Assembly: GCA_964565895.1 (NCBI GenBank)
Contig: CAZMGT010000058.1
Span: forward strand, 1-22,441
Length of the DNA: 22,441 bases
Direction: 5' to 3'
From: CAZMGT01 sp964565895
GTDB taxonomy: Bacteria > Armatimonadota > Zipacnadia > UBA1398 > CAZMGT01
Position numbers and translations under genes: made by a program. Shown piece by piece: positions 15,678-22,441 of the stretch. Below the pieces are notes generated by a model. That model worked only from the letters and a program-made list of their open reading frames with translations, was not told the DNA's origin and did no database searches. Each line of letters begins with the position of its first letter. Position 1 is the stretch's first letter.

Positions 15678-17060
15678 ATTCGCTGGACAAAGCTTTTCTG
15701 CATAGCGCTGTTTTTCTTGTGCGCCGCCTCGCTCGCACAAGAAAGCCACCCGTTAGTTTACGAACAAAAGCCCGTTAACCTCGCCTGGCCTATCGCCTAC
15801 GTGCGCGAGGTAAACGGCCAACGCTCGCTCTGGGTCGTGGGCGGGGTGCTTGCCGAGCGCACCAAGCTCAGCGGCACGCTCGATGTTCTTCCCGAGCTCG
15901 AGGGCGGCCAACCCGCCCTCGCTTGGAGCCCGGACGGCCGGCGCCTGGCGTTCGTCGCCCAGGAAAAACAGGGCCAGCAGATTTTCATTTGCGATGTGCG
16001 GCTGCGCACCCTGCGCTCCGTCCTGCGCGGGGTGGAGCGCGTGCGCGTGACCTATTTGGACTGGTCGCCGGACGGCAAATACTTGGCGTTTGGCTTGCGC
16101 GCCATGCGTGGGGCAGCGACGACCTCGGCCACGGGGGCCTATGTGTGCACGGCCACGGGGCGCATCGTGCGCAAGGTGAGCGGCAACGTCCGAGCGGGGC
16201 GCACGCGCTGGTCGCCCGACGGCGCACGCCTGGCGTTCGTCGGGTTTAGCCAAAACCTGCCGGCGATTTTCACCGTCTCCCCGCGGAGCACGAACCCGCG
16301 CCGCGTGGCGGGCACGGAAAACATCGTGGGCAGCTTCGCCTGGTCGCCCGGGGGAGAGTACTTTGCCTTCGAGGGCAAGGTCGGCAATGGGCCGGGGCGG
16401 GCGATTTTCGTTATCCCCAGCGAAGGGGGCCAGCCGGCGAAGATCGCCGCTCCCGTCGCGCACCCGCGGCTGGCCGGCTGGGCGCGCGGCGAACCCCTCG
16501 TTGCCTTCTCCGGCGCGCGGCCGGACGGCCTGCTCAGCGTGTTCGTCGCTCGGCCGCCGTGGGGCCAAGCCGAGGACATCGTCGCCCCGCTGGGCGCGGA
16601 GTTCGCCGCGTTTGCCACGAGCTTTGCCGAGCGGCGCATCTTTGCCCTGTGGGCGCCGCAGGGGACAAAGCTTGCGTTCATCGCCGGCCCGGCAGACCAG
16701 CAGCTCGGAAAATATCTTTATGTGTGGACCCCGGGCAAAGGGGCGGAGCAGGTGAGTCGGCCCATCGAGGTGCACGACTTCCGCTGGTTTGCCGACGGCC
16801 AGCGGCTGCTCGTCGTCGGCCGGCGCAGCGCCGTGGGCAGGCTCGCCCCCGGGGCGTACCTTTGCCAACCGGGCGCGGAGCCCGAGGAGATCGCCCCGAA
16901 CGTCGTGGCCTACGGCCTTTCCCCGCGCGGCGCCATTCTGGCCACCTTACACGTGGCCAACGTCCAGGGAACGCACGTGCTTGCCGCGCGCACGATTGCC
17001 GATCGCAAGCTGCAGTGGATCGATCGCGACGTAGTTGCCTTTGCCTTTGGCGGGGGCTAG
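15678..17060 (+). CDS. Exported TolB-like beta-propeller protein, probable ATT start
   Basis: The frame is open from 15672. Starting at ATT 15678 gives a 460-residue protein with a textbook signal peptide: RWTK, a hydrophobic core (LFCIALFFL), then SLA|QE as cleavage site. AGGGAG lies 9 nt before the ATT. The next usual start, TTG 15717, would remove the charged end and most of the core, and no ATG, GTG or TTG lies between the stop at 15669 and 15717. The mature part has TolB-like blades marked by WSPDG-x-x-LAF (AWSPDGRRLAF, DWSPDGKYLAF, RWSPDGARLAF) and variants (AWSPGGEYFAF, RWFADGQRLLV), at least six in all. Such periplasmic propellers bind proteins or ligands; a specific role is not evident. 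Its stop overlaps the convergent ktrA stop in CTAG. Confidence 0.88.
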   Translation: MRWTKLFCIALFFLCAASLAQESHPLVYEQKPVNLAWPIAYVREVNGQRSLWVVGGVLAERTKLSGTLDVLPELEGGQPALAWSPDGRRLAFVAQEKQGQQIFICDVRLRTLRSVLRGVERVRVTYLDWSPDGKYLAFGLRAMRGAATTSATGAYVCTATGRIVRKVSGNVRAGRTRWSPDGARLAFVGFSQNLPAIFTVSPRSTNPRRVAGTENIVGSFAWSPGGEYFAFEGKVGNGPGRAIFVIPSEGGQPAKIAAPVAHPRLAGWARGEPLVAFSGARPDGLLSVFVARPPWGQAEDIVAPLGAEFAAFATSFAERRIFALWAPQGTKLAFIAGPADQQLGKYLYVWTPGKGAEQVSRPIEVHDFRWFADGQRLLVVGRRSAVGRLAPGAYLCQPGAEPEEIAPNVVAYGLSPRGAILATLHVANVQGTHVLAARTIADRKLQWIDRDVVAFAFGGG

Positions 17061-17731
17061 AAGTTCTCGCGCTCGCAGCGCTGGATATCCTGGGGCGCGC
17101 CGAGGACGACCAGGATGTCGCCCTTGCGAATCTCTTGGTCGCCGCCGGGCATGTTAATCTCGATTGCCTGCGCTTCCTCCGGGGCCGTGGGCCGGTGGAT
17201 GGCCACGATGCTCACCCCATATCGCGCGCGCAGGTGAAGCTCGGCCAGCGTCTTGCCCCAGAACTTCTCCGGCGCCTCCATGCGCACCGCGTGCAGGTGC
17301 GGCGAGAGGGTGAAGTAGTCGAGCACGTGCTCGGAGACAAGCGTCCGTGCGAGGGTTACGGCGACCTCGTCTTCGGGGTAGACGACGCGCGTCGCCCCAA
17401 CCTTCTCCAAAATACGCGCCTGGTGCGGGGTTACCGCGCGGGCGATTATTTGGGGCACGTTGAGCTCGGCGAGGAGGCTTACGGTTAAAATACTCGCCTC
17501 AATATCCTCGCCGATGGCCACTACGGCAATGTCTACCTGGTCCACCTTAACCGCGCGCAACGCCTCCTCGTCCGTGCTGTCCAGGCACACCGCCGAGGCG
17601 ACTTCGCCGGACACCTCCTGGACCACCGCGGGGTCCTCGTCGATCGCCAGCACTTCGGCGCCGTTTGCGGAAAGGGTGCTCGCCAGCCTGCGCCCAAACC
17701 GCCCCAGGCCGATTACCGCGATTTGCTTCAT
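17057..17731 (-). CDS. ktrA: KtrA/TrkA-type potassium channel regulatory subunit
   Basis: The 224-residue protein has one RCK-N Rossmann domain (VIGLGRFGRRLA glycine motif; AIDEDP at the end of strand 2, where family members bind the nucleotide) followed by an RCK-C domain (about 145-224, ending ILVVLG). A single N+C unit is the KtrA length, half of Escherichia coli TrkA. It gates the potassium channel subunit according to ATP/ADP or NAD(H). The ATG at 17731 is preferred because GAGGGAG lies 9 nt before it, whereas it abuts the ATG at 17740. The gene follows ktrB by 29 bp. Confidence 0.93.
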   Translation of the reverse strand: MKQIAVIGLGRFGRRLASTLSANGAEVLAIDEDPAVVQEVSGEVASAVCLDSTDEEALRAVKVDQVDIAVVAIGEDIEASILTVSLLAELNVPQIIARAVTPHQARILEKVGATRVVYPEDEVAVTLARTLVSEHVLDYFTLSPHLHAVRMEAPEKFWGKTLAELHLRARYGVSIVAIHRPTAPEEAQAIEINMPGGDQEIRKGDILVVLGAPQDIQRCERENF

Positions 17732-17760
17732 CTGCCCCATCTCCCTCGCGCCTGTCCCCG

Positions 17761-19176
17761 CTAGCCGATCATCACCGGCTCTTCCGCATAGCGATACGCC
17801 GGCGGAGCCGCGGGCTGGCCCATCGCCGCGACAAGCGTGAGCGGGCCCACGCGCCCGCCATACATCAGCGCGACAACGACGAGCCGCCCCGCGGGCGAAA
17901 GCGTGGGCGTTACCCCAGTGGACAGGCCCACCGTGCCCATCGCCGAGACCGCTTCGAAGAACATGTCCAAAAACCTCGCCTTGCTCGCGTGCTCGACAAC
18001 GAGCAGCAACCCGAGGCCCAGAACGAGGTAGCCGAGATACGCCGCGGCGACGACAAATGCCTTGCGCACGGTAGCCGGGGGCAGGCGCCGCCGAAAGATC
18101 TCCACGTCCTCGCGGCGCGACACCATGCTACGCACGGAAGCCAAAATAATGCCCACCGTGCTTGTTTTTATCCCCCCGCCCGTGCTCCCGGGCCCCGCGC
18201 CGATGATCATTAGGCAAATGAGCAGCAGCAACGCCGGCGCCCCGAGCGCACTAATGTCCACCGTGTTAAACCCCGCCGTGCGCGCGGTTATCGACTGAAA
18301 CAGCGCGGCAAGCGCCGCCTCCTCGCCGTCCAACCCGCGCAGCACGCCACCGCGCTCGGCCAGGGCAAAGGCCAGCGCTCCGCCGAAAATGAGCGCCCCG
18401 GCAATGTAGAGCATGAGCCTCGTCTGGACCGACATTCGCTGCCGCTCGCCGCGCAGCCTCGCTCGCGCCAGCCCGTAGACATCGCGCAATACGACGAACC
18501 CTAGCCCTCCGGCGACGATCAGCCCGGCCATCGTGGCGTTGGCCAAAAGCGACCCGCGAAACGCCGTCATGCTGTCCGAATACAGCGAAAAGCCGGCGTT
18601 GCAAAACGCGCTTACCGAGTGAAACACGGCGGAATAGGCCGCGCGGGCAAGCGTCGGCTCGCGCTGCACGAAAACAAACAACAGCACAGCCGCGCCGGCG
18701 GCCTCAAACGCCAGCGTCAAGCGGACGATCGCCCACAAAATGGCCGTCGCCTCTTGCGAAAACTGCAGGTCTAAAATATCGCGCAGCGCGCGGCTGCTGC
18801 GCAGCGAGAGCCGCCGCCTGACCAATAACCCGACAAACGCCGAAAGCGTCATTATCCCCAGCCCGCCGAGCTGGATAAGCAGCAGGATTACCACCTGGCC
18901 AAACGCGGTAAAGTACTTCCCCGTGTCTACAACGATAAGCCCGGTAACGCAGCAGGCCGAGGTGGCTGTAAACAAAGCGTCCACGAAGGGCATGGGCCCC
19001 TGCGCGCGCGAGGAGAGGGGAAGCATTAAAAGCAGCGTGCCCGCGGCGATGAGGGCGACGAAGCTCGCCGCGACAGCGCGCGCCGGCGAGGCGGCGACCT
19101 CTTGCAATAGCCGAGCAAGGGGCGACAGGCCAGGGGGGCCAGGCGGCTCATCGGCGACCCTTCGGCCGGCATTCAT
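17761..19176 (-). CDS. ktrB: KtrB/TrkH-type potassium uptake channel
   Basis: The 471-residue membrane protein has the four-fold M1-P-M2 plan of the SKT family. The four pore loops with their filter glycines are visible: SACCVTGL, SAFCNAGF, TARTAGFN and SAMGTVGLSTG. The GAGPGSTGGGIKT stretch is the intramembrane loop typical of TrkH/KtrB that gates the pore. The ATG at 19176 overlaps the larC stop in ATGA, with GAGGA 9 nt upstream, so translation is probably coupled; a GTG at 19194 is less likely. Together with KtrA it forms a Na- or H-coupled potassium uptake system in the inner membrane. The C-terminus is complete, ending EEPVMIG. Confidence 0.95.
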   Translation of the reverse strand: MNAGRRVADEPPGPPGLSPLARLLQEVAASPARAVAASFVALIAAGTLLLMLPLSSRAQGPMPFVDALFTATSACCVTGLIVVDTGKYFTAFGQVVILLLIQLGGLGIMTLSAFVGLLVRRRLSLRSSRALRDILDLQFSQEATAILWAIVRLTLAFEAAGAAVLLFVFVQREPTLARAAYSAVFHSVSAFCNAGFSLYSDSMTAFRGSLLANATMAGLIVAGGLGFVVLRDVYGLARARLRGERQRMSVQTRLMLYIAGALIFGGALAFALAERGGVLRGLDGEEAALAALFQSITARTAGFNTVDISALGAPALLLLICLMIIGAGPGSTGGGIKTSTVGIILASVRSMVSRREDVEIFRRRLPPATVRKAFVVAAAYLGYLVLGLGLLLVVEHASKARFLDMFFEAVSAMGTVGLSTGVTPTLSPAGRLVVVALMYGGRVGPLTLVAAMGQPAAPPAYRYAEEPVMIG

Positions 19177-20357
19177 CGCGCGTCGTCCTCGCACGCCGAG
19201 GAATAAGCGACGAGCGCCGCCTGATACACCGTGGCCAGGGGCACGCCATGGCGCCGCGCCGCGGCAGCGCAGTCGTCGTACTCCGGCGCGGCGCGCTCCT
19301 CATCGGGCGAAAGGCGCACGACCTTAACGCGCACCTCGCCAAACGGCGTGCTTACACGCACCTCGCGCCGGGGAAGGCACAGCCGATGGGCGCGGGTAAA
19401 GCGCACGCCGATAGTCGAAGTTTCGCGCAGCATAATCCGGGCAAGGCGCAGCTCGTCGCCGGGCCGGGCGAGAACGCTAATCAGCGTCCCTGGGCGGTTC
19501 TTCTTCATCTGCGCGGGAATGAGCAGAACGTCGAGCGCCCCCTCGGCGAGCAGCCGCTCCATGGCAAAGCCCAGCGTCTCCGCCGAGGCGTCGTCTACGT
19601 TGGCCTCGATCTCCACCACGGGCACGCCGGCAACCTCCTCCGCCTCGCCCAAAAACACGCGCAGCAGGTTGGGCAGCTCCTCGCGCTCGCGCTTGCCGCT
19701 GCCATAGCCGACAGCCTCGATGGTCATTGCCGGCGGCGGGCCAAATTCCTCGGCCACAGCCTTCACGATCGCCGCCCCCGTGGGTGTCACCGTCTCGCCC
19801 TCGACATCGAGCGGAACAACGGGCAGCCCGCGAACGATCTCCGCGACCGCCGGCGCGGGGACGGGTAGCTTGCCGTGGGCGCAGCTCACGAACCCCCTGC
19901 TCATGGGCAACGGCGAGCAAGCAATGCGCTCGACAGCCAACAGCTCCAGCGCCACGGCCGTGCCGCAGATGTCAACGATCGAGTCCACGCCGCCCAGCTC
20001 GTGAAAGTGCACCCGCTCGCGGGGCACGCCGTGCACCGCGGCCTCGCCCTCCGCCGCCACGTGAAAAATGCGCAGGGCCAGCTCCCTTGCCCGCGGGGAA
20101 AGCTCGCTCGCGGAAATCAGCTCCTCGATTTCCGCCAAGCTGCGGCTTTGCGGCGTTGGCCCGCGGGGAACAATGGATACGTCCGTCGCGCAAATGCCGT
20201 GCCGCGTAACGGTCTGCGTGCGCAGGTCAAAGTCCACCTCGGGGATCGTGCGCAGGGGGGCGGCGATGGCCTCCGGGTCGGCGCCGACATCGATCAGCGC
20301 GCCGAGAGTCATGTCGCCCGAAATTCCGGCAAAGCAGTCGAAATATAACAAACGCAC
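19173..20357 (-). CDS. larC: LarC nickel insertion protein
   Basis: The 394-residue LarC is a CTP-dependent cyclometallase that inserts nickel into pyridinium-3,5-bisthiocarboxylate mononucleotide, giving the nickel-pincer cofactor first found in lactate racemase. Visible family motifs are FDCFAGISGDMTLGALID near the N-terminus, HFHELGGVDSIVD, and the LarC2 region (ANVDDASAETLGFAMERLL, MKKNRPGTL). The reading frame is continuous, whereas in Lactobacillus plantarum larC is made through a programmed frameshift. GTG 20357 has AGGAG 7 nt upstream, and that ribosome site overlaps the larB stop. It is followed by ktrB with a 4-bp overlap. Confidence 0.96.
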   Translation of the reverse strand: MRLLYFDCFAGISGDMTLGALIDVGADPEAIAAPLRTIPEVDFDLRTQTVTRHGICATDVSIVPRGPTPQSRSLAEIEELISASELSPRARELALRIFHVAAEGEAAVHGVPRERVHFHELGGVDSIVDICGTAVALELLAVERIACSPLPMSRGFVSCAHGKLPVPAPAVAEIVRGLPVVPLDVEGETVTPTGAAIVKAVAEEFGPPPAMTIEAVGYGSGKREREELPNLLRVFLGEAEEVAGVPVVEIEANVDDASAETLGFAMERLLAEGALDVLLIPAQMKKNRPGTLISVLARPGDELRLARIMLRETSTIGVRFTRAHRLCLPRREVRVSTPFGEVRVKVVRLSPDEERAAPEYDDCAAAARRHGVPLATVYQAALVAYSSACEDDAR

Positions 20358-20367
20358 GGGTCGTCTC

Positions 20368-21129
20368 CTAGCTGCGATTGATCAGGCTCGCCAAATATCC
20401 CCCGCCAAAGCCGTTGTCGATGTTTACCACAGCGACGCCCGCGGCGCAGGTATTAAGCATCCCCAACAGCGCGGCCAGCCCGCCGAAGCTCGCCCCATAG
20501 CCCACGCTTGTGGGCACGGCGATCACCGGCTGCGAGACAAGGCCGGCGACCACGCTGGCCAGCGCCCCCTCCATCCCTGCGACAACCACCAGGCAGGCGC
20601 AAGAGCTGATCGTCTGCCGGTGCTCGAGCAGGCGATGCAGGCCAGCGACCCCGATGTCGTAGATGCGCTCCACGCGGTCGCCGAGGACCTCGAGCGTCGC
20701 CGCGGCCTCCTCGGCTACGGGAATGTCCGCCGTTCCCGCGCAGAGGACGCCCACCGCGGAGGTCTCGTAGTTCGCCTTGCGCTTAATTGCGCTGGGGTTA
20801 ACGATAATGCACCGCGCCTGCTCGCGATACTCCACCTCGCTGCAGGAGCGCCGCACCGCAGCGGCGTGCTCCGGGCTAGCGCGCGTGGCGAGCACCGGCC
20901 CGCCGCAGGCCTCCGCCAGCCGCGCGGCGATCTCCGCCACCTGCTCCGGTGTTTTGCCCTGGCAGAAGATCACCTCGGCAAGGCCCTTGCGCAGCTCGCG
21001 ATGTATATCGAGCCGCGCGAAGCCCAGGTCCTCCACAGGGAGGAACTTCAGCTCGTTTAGCGCGTCGTCAACGGAAAGCTCGCCCGCGCTAACCCGCTGA
21101 AGCAGCTCGCGCAGCCGCTCGGCGTTCAC
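20368..21129 (-). CDS. larB: LarB, pyridinium-3,5-biscarboxylate mononucleotide synthase
   Basis: The 253-residue protein has an N-terminal helical part (about 1-90) and a PurE-like AIR-carboxylase domain (about 115-253). The end PTSVGYGASFGG...NTCAAGVAVVNIDNGFGGGY contains the Cys that in LarB attacks nicotinic acid adenine dinucleotide. LarB carboxylates NaAD and cleaves off AMP, the first step of nickel-pincer cofactor synthesis. GTG 21129 has GGTGAG 8 nt upstream. It is the first gene of larB-larC-ktrB-ktrA, behind a strong-looking promoter. larE and larA are not in the window. Confidence 0.95.
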   Translation of the reverse strand: MNAERLRELLQRVSAGELSVDDALNELKFLPVEDLGFARLDIHRELRKGLAEVIFCQGKTPEQVAEIAARLAEACGGPVLATRASPEHAAAVRRSCSEVEYREQARCIIVNPSAIKRKANYETSAVGVLCAGTADIPVAEEAAATLEVLGDRVERIYDIGVAGLHRLLEHRQTISSCACLVVVAGMEGALASVVAGLVSQPVIAVPTSVGYGASFGGLAALLGMLNTCAAGVAVVNIDNGFGGGYLASLINRS

Positions 21130-21191
21130 CGTTTAAGCTCACCGCCCTGTCTGCAGGAGCCTCCGCCTGGCAAGCGAGCGGCTCAACGCGG

Positions 21192-21221
21192 ATTATACGG
21201 CCCCGCAGAATTTGCCGTCAA
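21192..21221 (-). promoter_or_regulatory. Sigma70-type promoter of the larB-larC-ktrB-ktrA unit
   Basis: On the minus strand TTGACG (21216-21221) and TATAAT (21192-21197) are 18 nt apart, close to consensus. Transcription would start near 21185 and leave a leader of about 55 nt before the larB GTG. This is the best promoter match in the window. Confidence 0.7.
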
Positions 21222-21500
21222 CATTGGCCCAGGCTCGCTCCGCCGCATCAGCGGAAGCGCGGCTGCCCATGAACGGCCTCCGGCAGCGAGGCGTCGAAAT
21301 AGAGAGCAGCAAAATCGCATCCTGCGTGTCCGTCGCCCCGAGCGCACGGCAAAGGGCGAGCTTTGCTGCGCAGCAAGCGCTTTTGCGCAAGTGGTCGGGG
21401 GATTCGATTAGGCCTTTCCGCAGAGGCTCTGAGCATGAGCGACAGGTCCAGCCCGGCTCGGTCTGCGGGGGCACCTGTCTCCCTTGCCGCGCGGTACGGC
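21222..21500. other. Gene-free stretch
   Basis: Several frames are open here but none shows family features, a ribosome site with a sensible start, or the codon bias of neighbouring genes. No tRNA, known RNA or mobile element was recognised. Confidence 0.5.
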
Positions 21501-21544
21501 GCGTTTGCCTGGGGCCTGCTGCGCGGAGCGAGCGGCGGCCGCGC

Positions 21545-21765
21545 GGCACGCTTGAGCGCAAGACGGCAGGAACGCGGCGCAGCGTGCGACTACCTTTTTC
21601 TCGGGGGATGCTGTGGGGATGAAAGGCACATCGAGCACAGGCGCCCCCGCGGGCAAAACCTGCTTCCCTCGCACGCGGCCAGAGGATACTTTCGCTACGC
21701 GCGTCCGCGGCGGCGGGCGGCTGGCGCAGCACGCGCTTCGGCGTGGCGGGTGAAGCTTATGGCGC
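21545..21765 (+). repeat. Diverged tandem repeat, copy 1
   Basis: This matches 21905-22096. The clearest block pairs 21609-21641 (TGCTGTGGGGATGAAAGG...) with the 33 bases from 21979, which I count at 23 identical positions. Shared blocks on either side in the same order are a GCTT-AGCG/GGAGG-CGCGG segment, a CTTTTT run then GGGGGA, and a GCACGC...ATG end. Identity is moderate with small gaps, judged by eye. Confidence 0.45.
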
Positions 21766-21904
21766 CGCGGCCGGTCATGTTCGTTTCGGGAGCGCAGCAA
21801 GGGTGAATAGTGCACCGCGTGCGGCGGCGCCAGCGTCCGAAACCGGCCATGCTAGCGCCGGCAAGGGATGGCTTCGCCACGCGCGCTTCGCACAGGGGGC
21901 CGGG

Positions 21905-22096
21905 GCAGAATCTGCTTCAGCGGGAGGGGAGCGCGGTGCGGGCGCCGGATTGGACTGCATCTTTTTTAGTGGGGGACATGCTAAGAAGATGAACGCCACA
22001 CGGCGCAGAGGGACTTCCGCGAGCGAGTCGCGCATCGCTTGCCATTGCGGGGGCCGCATTTCGCCAACGCACGCTCTGGCGAGCGGCAAGCCAATG
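21905..22096 (+). repeat. Diverged tandem repeat, copy 2, leading into the lipoprotein start
   Basis: The second copy of the repeat at 21545-21765 ends at the ATG (22094) of the right-edge lipoprotein gene. The equivalent place in copy 1 is the ATG at 21759, which opens only a 15-codon frame. Copy 1 may therefore be the decayed upstream part of a duplicated gene, or both may be copies of a leader or RNA element. Confidence 0.45.
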
Positions 22097-22441
22097 AGGA
22101 AAGCCGAAGCGCACACCTGCAGCGCGGTCCCTGCCGCGCCTTGCCGCCGAGGCGAACCCGGGCGCGCAGCGCTGCGCCTTTTCGCCGTGGGTGTGGCGCT
22201 GGCTATTTGCGTGGCCGTGTGCGCCTGCGGCTGCCGCAGGGAGGAGAAGCTGCCCTCGCTGGACGAGGTCGAGTTGCCCACCGTCGCCCCGCCTGAGCTA
22301 CCCGCCGACGAGGAGCTCCTCCCTTCCAGTCCCACCCCGTCGGGCGAAAAGGAGCCCGACGCGTCCTGCTCGGCTGACCTTGGCAATAGGCCCGCCGTCC
22401 CTCGCGCAAAACGCGTAAGACCGTCCAAGTGTCTCCTCCGC
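22094..22441 (+). CDS. Putative lipoprotein (partial, cut by right edge)
   Basis: The frame runs open from ATG 22094 to the window end (116 codons). After a basic N-terminus of about 28 residues comes a hydrophobic segment (LRLFAVGVALAICVAV) ending in CACGC, a plausible lipobox, and then REEKLPSLDEVELPTV with acidic, Pro-rich sequence that suits a lipoprotein linker. The long basic N-terminus is unusual; a later start near the hydrophobic core is possible, and no ribosome site is strong. Beyond about residue 90 the codons look less typical, so a frameshift or sequence error cannot be excluded. No family is recognised. Confidence 0.45.
   Translation, partial: MRKAEAHTCSAVPAAPCRRGEPGRAALRLFAVGVALAICVAVCACGCRREEKLPSLDEVELPTVAPPELPADEELLPSSPTPSGEKEPDASCSADLGNRPAVPRAKRVRPSKCLLR

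Noticed and set aside
19173..20357. Programmed frameshift in larC
   Set aside because: The gene is a single continuous 394-codon frame with both LarC1 and LarC2 motifs, so no frameshift is needed.
21363..21806. 147-codon plus-strand open frame
   Set aside because: No ribosome site, mixed codon use, no recognisable motif, and it crosses the repeat copy without respecting it.
21130..22093. tRNA, tmRNA, SRP RNA, RNase P RNA or 5S rRNA
   Set aside because: None of the conserved motifs I know for these RNAs could be found on either strand by eye.

Overview
This is a GC-rich bacterial chromosome segment, probably from a little-studied Gram-negative-like environmental lineage. Armatimonadota, Planctomycetota-related or similar phyla would fit, but this placement is an inference and weak. 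Support comes from many GTG/TTG starts with AGGAGG-type ribosome sites, a Tat-exported GH116 enzyme, lipoproteins, a GspG-like pseudopilin, and carbohydrate-active enzymes with unusual domain mixes. I see no tRNA, rRNA, CRISPR array, transposase or phage gene.

Layout. (a) 1-2320, minus: a large exported protein, cut by the left edge, with about six propeller-like repeats followed by a PHP-type metallohydrolase domain. (b) 2498-3751, plus: a membrane-anchored GH3/NagZ-like protein whose catalytic positions look lost. (c) 5955-3771, minus: an MFS transporter and an M55 (DppA-like) D-aminopeptidase in one transcription unit, behind a candidate promoter with an 8-bp inverted repeat over its -35 region. 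(d) 6471-6860, plus: an extremely glutamate-rich small lipoprotein, ending at a near-perfect bidirectional terminator shared with (e) a pseudopilin gene (7344-6985, minus). (f) 15555-7611, minus: a run of five co-directional genes, namely a DUF1232 membrane protein, a TIM-barrel/amidotransferase-like/beta-sandwich protein, a 112-residue Cys-containing protein, an L-fucose-isomerase-like enzyme, and a Tat-exported GH116 glycosidase carrying a roughly 350-residue insertion with a jelly-roll module. (g) 15678-17060, plus: an exported TolB-like propeller protein that appears to start at an ATT codon. (h) 21129-17057, minus: larB-larC-ktrB-ktrA, tightly packed behind a good sigma70-type promoter. 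(i) 21130-22093: no convincing gene, but a diverged tandem duplication of at least 100-250 bp. (j) 22094-22441, plus: the start of a lipoprotein gene cut by the right edge.

Functional reading. Unit (f) looks like an uncharacterised sugar-utilisation locus: an exported glycosidase would release sugars, which the isomerase-like and TIM-barrel proteins could process in the cytoplasm. The M55 peptidase, MFS carrier and degenerate GH3 protein could relate to cell-wall peptide turnover, but only proximity suggests it. The lar genes make and load the nickel-pincer nucleotide cofactor; its user (larA) and the sulfur transferase (larE) are not in the window. KtrAB-type potassium uptake is translationally coupled to larC.
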